A stretch of 12,877 nt of DNA from Oscillatoria sp. Prado101 (GTDB lineage Bacteria > Cyanobacteriota > Cyanobacteriia > Cyanobacteriales > Oscillatoriaceae), in assembly GCA_025454445.1 (NCBI GenBank), contig JALOOK010000050.1, positions 1 through 12,877 of the forward strand, given 5' to 3'. The translations under genes were made by a program, and so were the position numbers. Positions 1 through 5,732 of this stretch are shown in pieces (the stretch's first letter is position 1; every line of letters starts with the position of its first letter). A model generated the notes under the pieces. It did not search any database and was not told where the DNA came from. It saw nothing but the letters and a program-made list of their open reading frames with translations.

Positions 1-193
1 GGAGGGCCCGGTCGTTCGTGTCCCCCTCAACCAGCTCTACCTGGAGCACATTATCCACAATATCCCGGTGCCCGTACACCAGGTTGTCCAGAACTACCAC
101 CGGATAGCCGGCGCGTTGCAGAGCCAGCACTGCATGGGAGCCGATATATCCGGCTCCACCAGTTACTAAAATAGTTGGCTTAACTTCTGACAC
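1..193 (-). CDS. galE: UDP-glucose 4-epimerase, N-terminal part (cut by window edge)
   Basis: This is the first 64 codons of an extended short-chain dehydrogenase. GalE interconverts UDP-glucose and UDP-galactose with tightly bound NAD in the cytoplasm and supplies galactose units for surface glycans. The translation begins (V/M)SEVKPTILVTGGAGYIG, with the NAD-binding TGGAGYIGSH motif at residues 11-20. Asp36 at the end of the second beta strand (LDNLVYGH, 35-42) would bind the adenosine ribose, and EGDTND follows. The start is a GTG at 191-193, with GGAAGGGA about 8-9 bases upstream as ribosome-binding site. The catalytic YxxxK lies outside the window. The gene follows the GT8-like gene on the same strand after a 69-base gap, so co-transcription is likely. 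Related sugar epimerases share the fold, but TGGAGYIGSHAVLAL and LDNLVYGH are specifically GalE-like. Confidence 0.9.
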   Translation of the reverse strand, partial: MSEVKPTILVTGGAGYIGSHAVLALQRAGYPVVVLDNLVYGHRDIVDNVLQVELVEGDTNDRAL

Positions 194-216
194 TTTTAAT
201 CCCTTCCAATTGCGTT

Positions 217-239
217 CAGCCAGAAGAGTCCTTCGGCTG
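217..239 (-). other. Small hairpin between the GT8-like gene and galE
   Basis: An imperfect inverted repeat, CAGCCAGAAG / CTTCGGCTG on the plus strand, has a 4-base loop (AGTC) and one bulged A. It lies in the 69-base gap between two minus-strand genes. It has no following T-run, so it looks like an mRNA processing or stability structure rather than a terminator. No function is demonstrated. Confidence 0.3.
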
Positions 240-262
240 TGCGATATGCGTTCAACCGCGCT

Positions 263-1210
263 TTACTTTTTCCCGGCTTTCACCAGCTTTCCCAGTTTCT
301 TGCGAATCTTCCTGTTGTAGACAGCTATATTTCGCTGCCAGTCCTCTAGTTGCAGTTCCAGAGACGCCGTAAAGCCGGTCAGTTGCCGGGCATCTTGGAG
401 AAATTTCCGCCGGAAGAAACTCATCGGTTCTGAGTATGCTTTTTTGGTAGATACTGTCGGCTTGGGGCCTGCCCAGTGAATGACTATCGCATCGTCTCCC
501 TTTACTTCAGGTCCGGTTTCCTTTATGGGAAAACGCTTTTTTACATCCTCCTGCGGGAAATCTGGAACTATCAGCTGGATGTCCTCTTTCCCCAGGCGCA
601 GCCTGCCCTCATCCGCTGCCCGGAACATCATAAAATTCAAAAACCCCATATCTCCATACTTAAATACCCCTGGGTGCTTGTCGTTGAAGTCCAGGATCTC
701 AATATACTCCTCCAAGCTGAAAATCCCTCGGGTGCCAAATAAGACCGCAGGGCAGACAAAAGGGCGATTGCGCCAGCGAAAATTAGGGAAATAGGTTTCT
801 AGGGCCGGTATGTCAAAGAAAAACTCGGCAATGGTGTCGTCTGAATATTCGTAGCAGGGCCTGTCGATAATGAGGTCGAACTCATTAAAGTTGGCATATT
901 TGAGGACATTTCCCCAAATGGCCACATCTGCATCAACAATCAGAAAATGCTTAAAGGGGCTTTCCCAAAAGGCAATCATTCTGGTAGTCCCCCAGCCAAA
1001 GCTTCTCTTTTTTAGAACCTCATGGGTCATGTTCAGGCGATTGATCACCTTGGCCCCATAGGTTTTTTCTACCTCAGCCACAGAAAAGGTGCCGTCAACC
1101 AGCAGGCAAATCGGAACATCCCCCAGGAAATGCCTGATGCTAGCGCAAGTCCCCTTGGCAAACAGGTAGTCCTGGTCACAACAGATCACGATGACGCCAA
1201 AATCTTCCAT
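263..1210 (-). CDS. GT8-like glycosyltransferase (GT-A fold, DxD motif)
   Basis: This 315-residue protein looks like a cytoplasmic nucleotide-sugar-dependent glycosyltransferase. An N-terminal Rossmann-like part (VIVICCDQDYLFAKG) leads to a metal-binding DxD motif in IVDADVAIWG (Asp93 and Asp95). GDMGFLN (186-192) resembles the conserved D-Q-x-x-L-N region of GT8 enzymes. HWAGPKP (245-251) resembles the GT8 C-terminal HxxGxxKP metal and diphosphate-binding motif. The C-terminal 40 residues are basic (RKIRKKLGKLVKAGKK) and could rest on the inner membrane. It is a little longer than the minimal GT8 domain and has no signal peptide or transmembrane helix. It sits directly upstream of galE and divergent from the GT2/GT4 genes, fitting a surface-glycan locus. 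Donor and acceptor cannot be told. Assignment to GT8 rather than a neighbouring GT-A family is an inference from motifs. Confidence 0.75.
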   Translation of the reverse strand: MEDFGVIVICCDQDYLFAKGTCASIRHFLGDVPICLLVDGTFSVAEVEKTYGAKVINRLNMTHEVLKKRSFGWGTTRMIAFWESPFKHFLIVDADVAIWGNVLKYANFNEFDLIIDRPCYEYSDDTIAEFFFDIPALETYFPNFRWRNRPFVCPAVLFGTRGIFSLEEYIEILDFNDKHPGVFKYGDMGFLNFMMFRAADEGRLRLGKEDIQLIVPDFPQEDVKKRFPIKETGPEVKGDDAIVIHWAGPKPTVSTKKAYSEPMSFFRRKFLQDARQLTGFTASLELQLEDWQRNIAVYNRKIRKKLGKLVKAGKK

Positions 1211-1646
1211 AATCGCTTATTCTAATTACTGACGGCGTGACAGACGGGCCAGTCGCGGCCCCGGCGCTGCCTCCCCCCCTCTACTTGAGTTTAACCCTAA
1301 ACCCAGCATAGCTAACAGACGCGGATTTCTGTGGGCAGCACCCCAAAGTCCTGTTGATCGAGGAGTTAGGTGGCTCTCTGCCCACCCAATATCTCTCCCC
1401 TTTTAGCCCACAGGTCTTTTATAGGCTAGCAGAAAGTCACAAGCCACGGGCGGAATTGTTAAAACATTGTAACAAAAGCAGCTGTATTAAAATTTTTATG
1501 ATGATTTTACCGATAAACAGGCAGGGAGTTTTTTAGCCGCTTTGGCGGCATGTTCAGGTGAAACCTCTTTTCACCAGAGGCTGCAATGAGTCACCATAGA
1601 CTGAGATGCGGTAACGCTTTCTGGCGAGAAGCCACACTTTTGGCAA
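1211..1646. other. Divergent intergenic region between the GT8-like and GT2 genes
   Basis: These 436 bases hold no credible coding sequence. They should contain promoters for both flanking units. The part at 1455-1530 is AT-rich and has -10-like hexamers on the plus strand (TATTAA at 1485-1490, preceded by TG; TATGAT at 1497-1502). I found no well-spaced -35 box for either. Short hairpins at 1536-1580 are listed separately. The GT8-proximal half contains a C-rich run around 1270-1280 and nothing else I recognise. Confidence 0.5.
1536..1580 (+). promoter_or_regulatory. Leader hairpins with two mutually exclusive stems, upstream of the GT2 gene
   Basis: A first small hairpin is GCCGC / GCGGC (1536-1540 and 1545-1549). 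A second is GGTGAAA (1557-1563) / TTTCACC (1569-1575), a perfect 7-bp stem whose whole loop is CCTCT. That loop is perfectly complementary to the five bases immediately 3' of the stem (AGAGG, 1576-1580), so CCTCT/AGAGG (1564-1580) is an alternative hairpin that cannot coexist with the first. This lies 67-90 bases before the GT2 start. It could be a small expression switch or chance; no T-run follows it. Confidence 0.3.
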
Positions 1647-2540
1647 ATGGAACGCAATAGCATAGCTGTACTGATAACTTGCCATAACCGCCGGCAGAAG
1701 ACCTTGGCCTGTCTTGCGGCGCTGTTCAGCCCGGTTATCCCACCCGAAGTGGATCTGGGCGTATATCTGGTGGATGACGGCAGCACCGACGGCACAGCAG
1801 AGGCTGTGCGGCAGGCTTACCCGCAGGTGAGGGTTCTCCAGGGGGATGGCAACCAGTTTTGGAACGGGGGGATGCGCATGGCCTTTGACGCCGCCGTCAA
1901 GGACGACCCCGACTATTACCTGTGGCTCAACGATGACACCTTGCTCGACCAAGAAGCCTTGAGCGCCCTGCTGGCCACATACCGCCGGCTGGCTCAGCTT
2001 GGCGGTGAGCGAGCCATTGTCACCGGCTCTACCCGCGATCCACAGACCGGCAAACACACCTATGGAGGTGTGGTGCGCAGCAATTGGTGGCATCCTTTCC
2101 AATATCGCTTGCTCGAACCGGCTCAAGAGCCTCAGCGCTGTGATACCATGTGTGGCAACTGTGTTCTTATCCCGCGAGCCGTCGCCCAACTGGTGGGAAA
2201 TCTCGATCCAGCTTTCATCCACTATGCAGGAGACTGGGACTACGGTTTGAGAGCTAGACAAAAAGGATGCTCGGTCTGGATAGCTCCAGGCTATCAGGCA
2301 ACCTGTTCGTCAAACCCCAAGCCGGCTTACAAGACAGAGGCGGAGCTGAGCCAGCAATTAAATAAGGTCAGCCAACCCAAAGGGCTGGCACTCCAAGATG
2401 TCACCCTTCAACCTATGGAAGAGTGGAAGGTGTTGGCCCACCGGCACGGCGGGCCGCTGTGGCCGATATTTTGGTTGCTGCCGTATCGGAGAATGCTTTG
2501 GATCTCTTTGATGGGCCGGTTGAGGGGAAATGGGGCGTGA
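1647..2540 (+). CDS. Glycosyltransferase family 2
   Basis: This 297-residue inverting GT2 enzyme is expected to transfer a sugar from a nucleotide donor to a growing glycan at the cytoplasmic membrane face. Residues 6-14 (IAVLITCHN) begin the GT-A fold. LVDDGSTDGT (41-50) binds the nucleotide. LWLNDDT (92-98) is the DxD-type metal site. CGNCVLIPR (169-177) and the acidic GDWDYGLRAR (195-204) correspond to the acceptor and catalytic-base region, where most GT2 proteins have an ED motif. The C-terminal part is rich in Trp and aliphatic residues (WPIFWLLPYRRMLWISL) and may associate with the membrane without spanning it. The ATG at 1647 is chosen because the GT2 core starts five residues later; it has no good Shine-Dalgarno sequence, which is common in cyanobacteria. 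WNGGMRMAF near residue 72 recalls rhamnosyltransferase-like GT2 proteins, but the sugar cannot be assigned. Confidence 0.88.
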   Translation: MERNSIAVLITCHNRRQKTLACLAALFSPVIPPEVDLGVYLVDDGSTDGTAEAVRQAYPQVRVLQGDGNQFWNGGMRMAFDAAVKDDPDYYLWLNDDTLLDQEALSALLATYRRLAQLGGERAIVTGSTRDPQTGKHTYGGVVRSNWWHPFQYRLLEPAQEPQRCDTMCGNCVLIPRAVAQLVGNLDPAFIHYAGDWDYGLRARQKGCSVWIAPGYQATCSSNPKPAYKTEAELSQQLNKVSQPKGLALQDVTLQPMEEWKVLAHRHGGPLWPIFWLLPYRRMLWISLMGRLRGNGA

Positions 2541-2635
2541 GAGCCTTTTTTGTTTTAGATAAGCTAAATTGAAGGTTGCAAGGGATACGGCGCTATTACT
2601 TGCATCCGCAGTAGAGGTAACTCAAGGGAAACCGT

Positions 2636-3787
2636 ATGGAGGATTTCCGCATCGCTTGGCTTGTTCCTTCAGTAGAATTGGGGGCATACTGGCAGCCCGT
2701 CTTAAAAGAATTCACGAAGGTGTACAAGAATACAATCTTTTACACCGGCCAGGTGTGGCCAGGATTTGACCCAGCCGCTCCCGGAGCCTCTGCGATCCAG
2801 TTAGTAGGAGAGACGAAGTTTGTCGAGACGACTAAGATAAAGACGGGCTACGATCGGGGCTTCATCGTAGTCTCGCCGAGTATCGTCTGGGATTTGCTGA
2901 AGTTTAAGCCTGACCTGATTTTTGCCCAGGCTTTCTCGCTGTGGACTGTACTGGCGGTGCTGCTCCAGCCAATAGGCCGGTGGCGGATGGTGATAATTTA
3001 CGACGGAAGCTCGCCCAATACAGACTTTCGCGATTCCGGTTTTCGTTCCTTCGCCCGCCGGATACTGTCTCGGTTTGCGGAGGCTTTTGTTTCCAACAGC
3101 CTTGCCGGTGCGAAATATCTGATGGAAGTTCTCAACGCTAAGCCGGACAGAATTTTCACCAGAACCTATTTGGTTCCGGATGCCGAAACTTTGCTGCATC
3201 GTCAAGACAAGTCGGAACTCCCAGACCTAAAATTACAGCATCCGATTTTTCTGTATGTGGGGCGCATCACCCAGAGAAAAGGACTGAAGACTCTTCTAGA
3301 AGCCTGCGCTATTCTTAAAAATCAGGGATACTGCAACTACACGCTGCTCATCGTTGGGGAGGGCGATCAGCGCCAAGAATTGGAAATCTTTATTAAAGAG
3401 CGCAATATTGAAGATCGGGTAACTTGGGCGGGATGGGTCGATTACGGACATTTGGGGGCGTACTTCAGTCAGGCCGATGTTTTTGTCTTTCCTACTTATG
3501 AGGATGTCTGGGGGATGGTGGTGCCGGAAGCGATGGTTTTCGGAAAGCCAATTCTGTGTTCAAAAGGGGCGGCGGCAGCTGAACTGATCGAAGAAGGGGA
3601 GAACGGTTACATTTTTGACCCCCACAATCCCAAAGAGCTGGCTCATGTCTTGGGCATCCTTTTGGACAATCCAGAATTAATCGCCTCAATGGGCGAGCGC
3701 TCCCACCAGCTGATTGCTAAGATAACGCCGGAGTCAGCAGCACAAGCTTTCGTCGAGGTGACATCTTTTGTTATGGGCAATCGGTGA
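2636..3787 (+). CDS. Glycosyltransferase family 4 (GT-B fold)
   Basis: This 383-residue retaining GT4 enzyme probably adds one sugar to a lipid-linked glycan. The N-terminal domain opens with FRIAWLVPSVELGAYW. The donor-binding C-terminal domain starts near residue 203 (PIFLYVGRITQRKGLKTL, with Arg210 and Lys215 for the diphosphate). LLIVGEGDQRQEL (237-249) and FVFPTYEDVWGMVVPEAM (283-300) follow. The usual E-x7-E motif here reads D-x7-E (Asp290, Glu298), a variant I recall from other 'EDVWG' GT4 proteins. KGAAAAELIEEGENGYIF closes the nucleotide site. The ATG at 2636 has AAGGGA about 7 bases upstream. The gene follows the GT2 gene after 95 bases with no clear terminator between them and precedes the second GT4 gene by 12 bases, so the three probably form one operon. 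Confidence 0.88.
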   Translation: MEDFRIAWLVPSVELGAYWQPVLKEFTKVYKNTIFYTGQVWPGFDPAAPGASAIQLVGETKFVETTKIKTGYDRGFIVVSPSIVWDLLKFKPDLIFAQAFSLWTVLAVLLQPIGRWRMVIIYDGSSPNTDFRDSGFRSFARRILSRFAEAFVSNSLAGAKYLMEVLNAKPDRIFTRTYLVPDAETLLHRQDKSELPDLKLQHPIFLYVGRITQRKGLKTLLEACAILKNQGYCNYTLLIVGEGDQRQELEIFIKERNIEDRVTWAGWVDYGHLGAYFSQADVFVFPTYEDVWGMVVPEAMVFGKPILCSKGAAAAELIEEGENGYIFDPHNPKELAHVLGILLDNPELIASMGERSHQLIAKITPESAAQAFVEVTSFVMGNR

Positions 3788-3791
3788 GGTG
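3786..3791 (+). promoter_or_regulatory. Ribosome-binding site overlapping the upstream stop codon
   Basis: GAGGTG lies 8 bases before the ATG at 3800, and its first two bases are part of the TGA (3785-3787) that ends the first GT4 gene. A ribosome finishing the first gene therefore covers the initiation site of the second, which suggests translational coupling of the two glycosyltransferases. Confidence 0.6.
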
Positions 3792-3799
3792 ATGGCTGC

Positions 3800-5035
3800 A
3801 TGAAGGTACTTCTATCTTGCTTCGCCTGCGAACCGGGCAGCGGCTCCGAGGAGGGCGTAGGCTGGAATACGGTTTTGCAGACCGCCAAGTACGGCGAGGT
3901 TTGGGTGCTGACTCGAACCTTTTACCGCTCTGCCATTGAGGCAGAACTCAGCCGCCACCCGCTGCCCAACCTGCACTTTGTCTACATCGAGCCCCTCAAC
4001 TGGAGCGAGGATTTTAGAGGCCGGCAAGGGGGGCTGCAACTTCACTACTACCTCTGGCAGATCCTCGCATATTTCAAGGCGCGGTCACTCCACCGGCAAA
4101 TTGGCTTTGACATCGTGCGCCACGTCACCTATGTGAAATTTTGGTCGCCCAGCTTTGTCTCGCTGCTGCCAGTTCCGTTTATTTGGGGGCCGGTGGGCGG
4201 CGGAGAAGCCGCACCCAAGCCTTTCTGGCGAGATTTTAGCCTGCGGGCAAAGATTTATGAAACAGCGCGAGACTTTGGCCAGCGGCTGGGTGAGAGCGAT
4301 CCCTTTGCCCGCCTGACGGCGCGGCGCTGCTTTCTAGCGCAGGCGACAACGGAAGATACCGCCAAGCGGGTGATAAAAATGGGGGCCAAAAATGTCCGGG
4401 TGTTTTCCGAGGCCGGTTTGTCAAAAGAAGAAATAGCGCGTCTGGCACAGTACCCAATGCCCGACGCCCCCCCAGTCAGGTTGATCAGCATGGGCCGGCT
4501 GTTGCACTGGAAAGGCTATCACCTGTCGGTGCGTGCCTTCGCCCAAGCGGGGATCTTGGATGCCGAATACTGGCTGCTGGGGGACGGGCCTGAACGACAG
4601 CAGCTCCAGTCTCTGGTTGAAGAGCTCGGTGTTGCTTCCCGGGTTAAACTTTGGGGAAGGCTGCCACGGGAAGAGAGTTTGCGCAAGCTAGGGCAGTCCC
4701 ACGTCCTGGTACACCCCAGCCTGCACGACTCTGGGGGGTGGACGTGCCTGGAAGGGATGGCAGTGGGCCGTCCAGTCATCTGCCTGGATCTCGGAGGACC
4801 GGCCACCCAGATTACAGAGGAAACCGGCATCAAGGTGCCGGCACCCGATCCCGACCGGGCTGTGCGGGGCTTGGCGGAGGCCATGATTCGCCTCGCCGGC
4901 GACCCGCAGCTGCGCCAGCGCATGGGTGAGGCGGGACAGCAGCGGGTGAGGGAAGTTTTTGACTGGGATGTCAAAGGTGAGTTTTTTGCCCAGCTGTGCG
5001 AAGACATTCTGGCGGGGAAATCGGTAAGCGGGTAG
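3800..5035 (+). CDS. Glycosyltransferase family 4 (second GT4 of the operon)
   Basis: This is a 411-residue GT-B fold glycosyltransferase. The N-terminus MKVLLSCFACEPGSGSEEGVGWN holds a Gly/Ser-rich acceptor-side loop, and IWGPVGGGEAAPKPFW (128-143) is a conserved linker-side motif. The donor domain runs from about 227: LISMGRLLHWKGYHLSVRAF (Arg233, Lys238), YWLLGDGPERQQL (257-269) and HVLVHPSLHDSGGW (301-314). The E-x7-E motif again reads D-x7-E (Asp310, Glu318). GRPVICLDLGGPATQI (323-338) closes the site. The HPSLHDSGGWTCLE signature marks a GT4 subgroup seen in exopolysaccharide loci, different from the preceding GT4, so the two are not recent duplicates. It ends 20 bases before a terminator-like palindrome, which makes it the likely last gene of the GT2-GT4-GT4 unit. 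The transferred sugar is unknown. Confidence 0.88.
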   Translation: MKVLLSCFACEPGSGSEEGVGWNTVLQTAKYGEVWVLTRTFYRSAIEAELSRHPLPNLHFVYIEPLNWSEDFRGRQGGLQLHYYLWQILAYFKARSLHRQIGFDIVRHVTYVKFWSPSFVSLLPVPFIWGPVGGGEAAPKPFWRDFSLRAKIYETARDFGQRLGESDPFARLTARRCFLAQATTEDTAKRVIKMGAKNVRVFSEAGLSKEEIARLAQYPMPDAPPVRLISMGRLLHWKGYHLSVRAFAQAGILDAEYWLLGDGPERQQLQSLVEELGVASRVKLWGRLPREESLRKLGQSHVLVHPSLHDSGGWTCLEGMAVGRPVICLDLGGPATQITEETGIKVPAPDPDRAVRGLAEAMIRLAGDPQLRQRMGEAGQQRVREVFDWDVKGEFFAQLCEDILAGKSVSG

Positions 5036-5055
5036 GCGAAAAAAACCGCTCCTCC

Positions 5056-5088
5056 AAAAACCCGGTTTCTTTAAGAAACCGGGTTTTT
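5056..5088 (+). terminator. Perfect 16-bp palindrome ending in T5, likely terminator
   Basis: The left arm (5056-5071, AAAAACCCGGTTTCTT) and right arm (5073-5088) are perfect reverse complements around a single T. Transcribed from the left, the hairpin has a G+C core and ends in TTTTT, 20 bases after the stop of the second GT4 gene, so it fits an intrinsic terminator. Being symmetrical (A5 at the other end), it could act in both directions. Its core is also the AAACCGGGTTTCTT repeat found elsewhere in the window, so a dispersed repeat may serve here as terminator. Confidence 0.65.
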
Positions 5089-5136
5089 CAACCTTAGAGA
5101 CTGTTTATAAAGTAATTGTTAAGGCTCCCCCGGCGT

Positions 5137-5151
5137 AAGAAACCGGGTTCT
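5137..5151. repeat. Copy of the AAACCGGGTTTCTT repeat family
   Basis: AAGAAACCGGGTTCT is one base short of the palindrome AAGAAACCGGGTTTCT. Other members of the family lie at 5056-5088, 5378-5394, near 5672-5682 (half site), at 9672-9688 and at 10831-10864. All lie outside genes. Confidence 0.6.
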
Positions 5152-5154
5152 GAA

Positions 5155-5252
5155 TGCTGGTAGGGGCGGGTTTACAGACATCCTGTAGGGGCGGGTTTAC
5201 AGACATCCTTTCTTACCAACCAACATCTGGAGTGAACCCGCCCCTACCAGCA
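5155..5252. repeat. REPIN-like inverted pair of GTAG-headed repeats
   Basis: TGCTGGTAGGGGCGGGTT (5155-5172) is matched by its exact reverse complement at 5235-5252, a perfect 18-bp inverted repeat. Each arm contains GTAG at the outer side followed by a G-rich block, the layout of REP sequences mobilised by RAYT (REP-associated tyrosine transposase) proteins, where two inverted REPs form a REPIN. A second plus-orientation unit and a further minus-orientation unit (5266-5282) lie beside them. The REP assignment is an inference from arrangement; no RAYT gene is in the window. Confidence 0.55.
5160..5209 (+). repeat. Two perfect 25-bp tandem repeats
   Basis: The unit beginning GTAGGGGCGGGTTTACAGAC and ending ATCCT occurs at 5160-5184 and again, unchanged, at 5185-5209. 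Each unit opens with the GTAG head of the REP-like family. Complete identity suggests a recent tandem duplication. Two adjacent copies with no spacer do not make a CRISPR array. Confidence 0.85.
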
Positions 5253-5285
5253 GCAAACATTTCGGGTGAGCCCCGCCCCTACATA

Positions 5286-5374
5286 TATAATGGCACACGG
5301 CCTGTAGGGGCGGCCCCCCGTGGCCGCCCCCAGTTTCTGGCTCCTTCACGTTTTCTTTATAAACACTCTCTAAT
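5286..5374 (+). repeat. Composite repeat module, copy 1
   Basis: The module begins TATAATGGCACACGGCC (5286-5302). It ends with a block from GTTTCTGGCTCCTTCACG (5333-5350) to CTTTATAAACACTCTCTAAT (5355-5374). Between these parts sits a GTAG-headed hairpin absent from copy 2 (5648-5717). The outer parts match copy 2 at 15 of 17 and about 35 of 41 positions. Confidence 0.55.
5304..5330 (+). repeat. GTAG-headed REP-like hairpin
   Basis: GTAGGGGCGG starts at 5304. GGGGCGGCC (5307-5315) pairs perfectly with GGCCGCCCC (5322-5330) across a 6-base loop, CCCCGT. The form (CCTGTAG followed by a G+C-rich stem) closely resembles REP units described in Pseudomonas and enterobacteria. It lies between the two outer parts of composite module copy 1. 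Confidence 0.55.
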
Positions 5375-5482
5375 ACCAGAAACCGGGTTTCTTTGGATGG
5401 GAGCAACGAAATTATGGCGTTCTAAGCTGTTAGGCTAATAATGCTGCTTGTATGCCGGAAGGAGTCAGAGCCTCCTGGACGG

Positions 5483-5507
5483 CGTTCCCAGCCTGAGGCT
5501 GGGAACG
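5483..5507. repeat. GTTCCCAGCC palindrome, copy 1
   Basis: CGTTCCCAGCC (5483-5493) and GGCTGGGAACG (5497-5507) form a perfect 11-bp stem with a TGA loop. A close relative lies at 9706-9729. Both sit between convergent genes. It may form a stable hairpin in read-through RNA, but there is no adjacent T-run. Confidence 0.65.
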
Positions 5508-5523
5508 AGGTGGAAGTGATAGG

Positions 5524-5651
5524 TATAGCAGTAGACAGTCAGTGCGCGGACACTTGGTCGGAGGGAACGCCTGTCCTACGAGGTCTAGGCGTAGGTACGG
5601 CGTTCGCCGGGCCCAAAGTATAATGTCTTAACCTAAGTGTCTACTGCTATA
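5524..5651. repeat. 128-bp foldback element with perfect 14-bp inverted ends
   Basis: TATAGCAGTAGACA (5524-5537) is exactly complementary to TGTCTACTGCTATA (5638-5651). Inside it is a second, nested inverted repeat: AACGCCTGTCCTACG (5566-5580) against CGTAGGTACGGCGTT (5590-5604), 12 of 15 paired, with a 9-base loop. GACACTT (5549-5555) and AAGTGTC (5635-5641) add a third partial pairing. There is no coding potential. Nested symmetry with defined ends suggests a small non-autonomous mobile element or a structured RNA. No target-site duplication is obvious. Confidence 0.5.
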
Positions 5652-5717
5652 ATGGCCCACAGCCACAATAGACCCGGTTTCTAGCTGCTTCACTTTTCTT
5701 TAGAAACAATCTCTTAG
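5648..5717 (+). repeat. Composite repeat module, copy 2
   Basis: The copy begins TATAATGGCCCACAGCC (5648-5664) and continues with GTTTCTAGCTGCTTCAC (5677-5693), then CTTTAGAAACAATCTCTTAG (5698-5717). It matches copy 1 at 5286-5374 in the same orientation but lacks the GTAG-headed hairpin, having about 12 bases with a half AAACCGGGTT site instead. Its first four bases overlap the right end of the 128-bp foldback element. Confidence 0.55.
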
Positions 5718-5732
5718 TCCTCACTTCCAACT

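Larger units (their letters stand above)
5073..5393. mobile_element. MITE-like segment with about 40-bp inverted ends
   Basis: The segment 5073-5112 and the reverse complement of 5355-5393 agree at about 32 of 40 positions. Both begin AAGAAACC, continue with a GGTTT block, then TTAGAGA, and end TGTTTATAAAG. The 321-bp interval carries no gene and holds the GTAG-headed REP-like units. Non-coding DNA bounded by imperfect inverted repeats is the outline of a miniature inverted-repeat element. No clear target-site duplication is visible, because the outer left end merges with the palindrome at 5056-5088. It may instead be an accretion of separate palindromes. A third, diverged copy of the inner end lies at 5698-5717. 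Confidence 0.4.

Noticed and set aside
1557..1580. H-type pseudoknot formed by both leader stems together
   Set aside because: There are no linker bases between the strands to cross the grooves, so the two stems can only be alternatives.
1554..2261. 235-codon open frame on the minus strand
   Set aside because: It lies antisense to the GT2 gene, whose motifs are unambiguous; the antisense product has no recognisable domain.
4519..5007. 162-codon open frame on the minus strand
   Set aside because: It is antisense to the second GT4 gene and has a Ser/Arg/Pro-rich, gene-shadow composition.
5160..5209. Possible CRISPR repeats
   Set aside because: The two 25-bp copies are directly adjacent with no spacer, and no cas genes are present.
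5154..5438. 94-codon open frame on the plus strand
   Set aside because: It runs through the tandem and inverted repeats at 5155-5394, so the peptide is translated repeat sequence.
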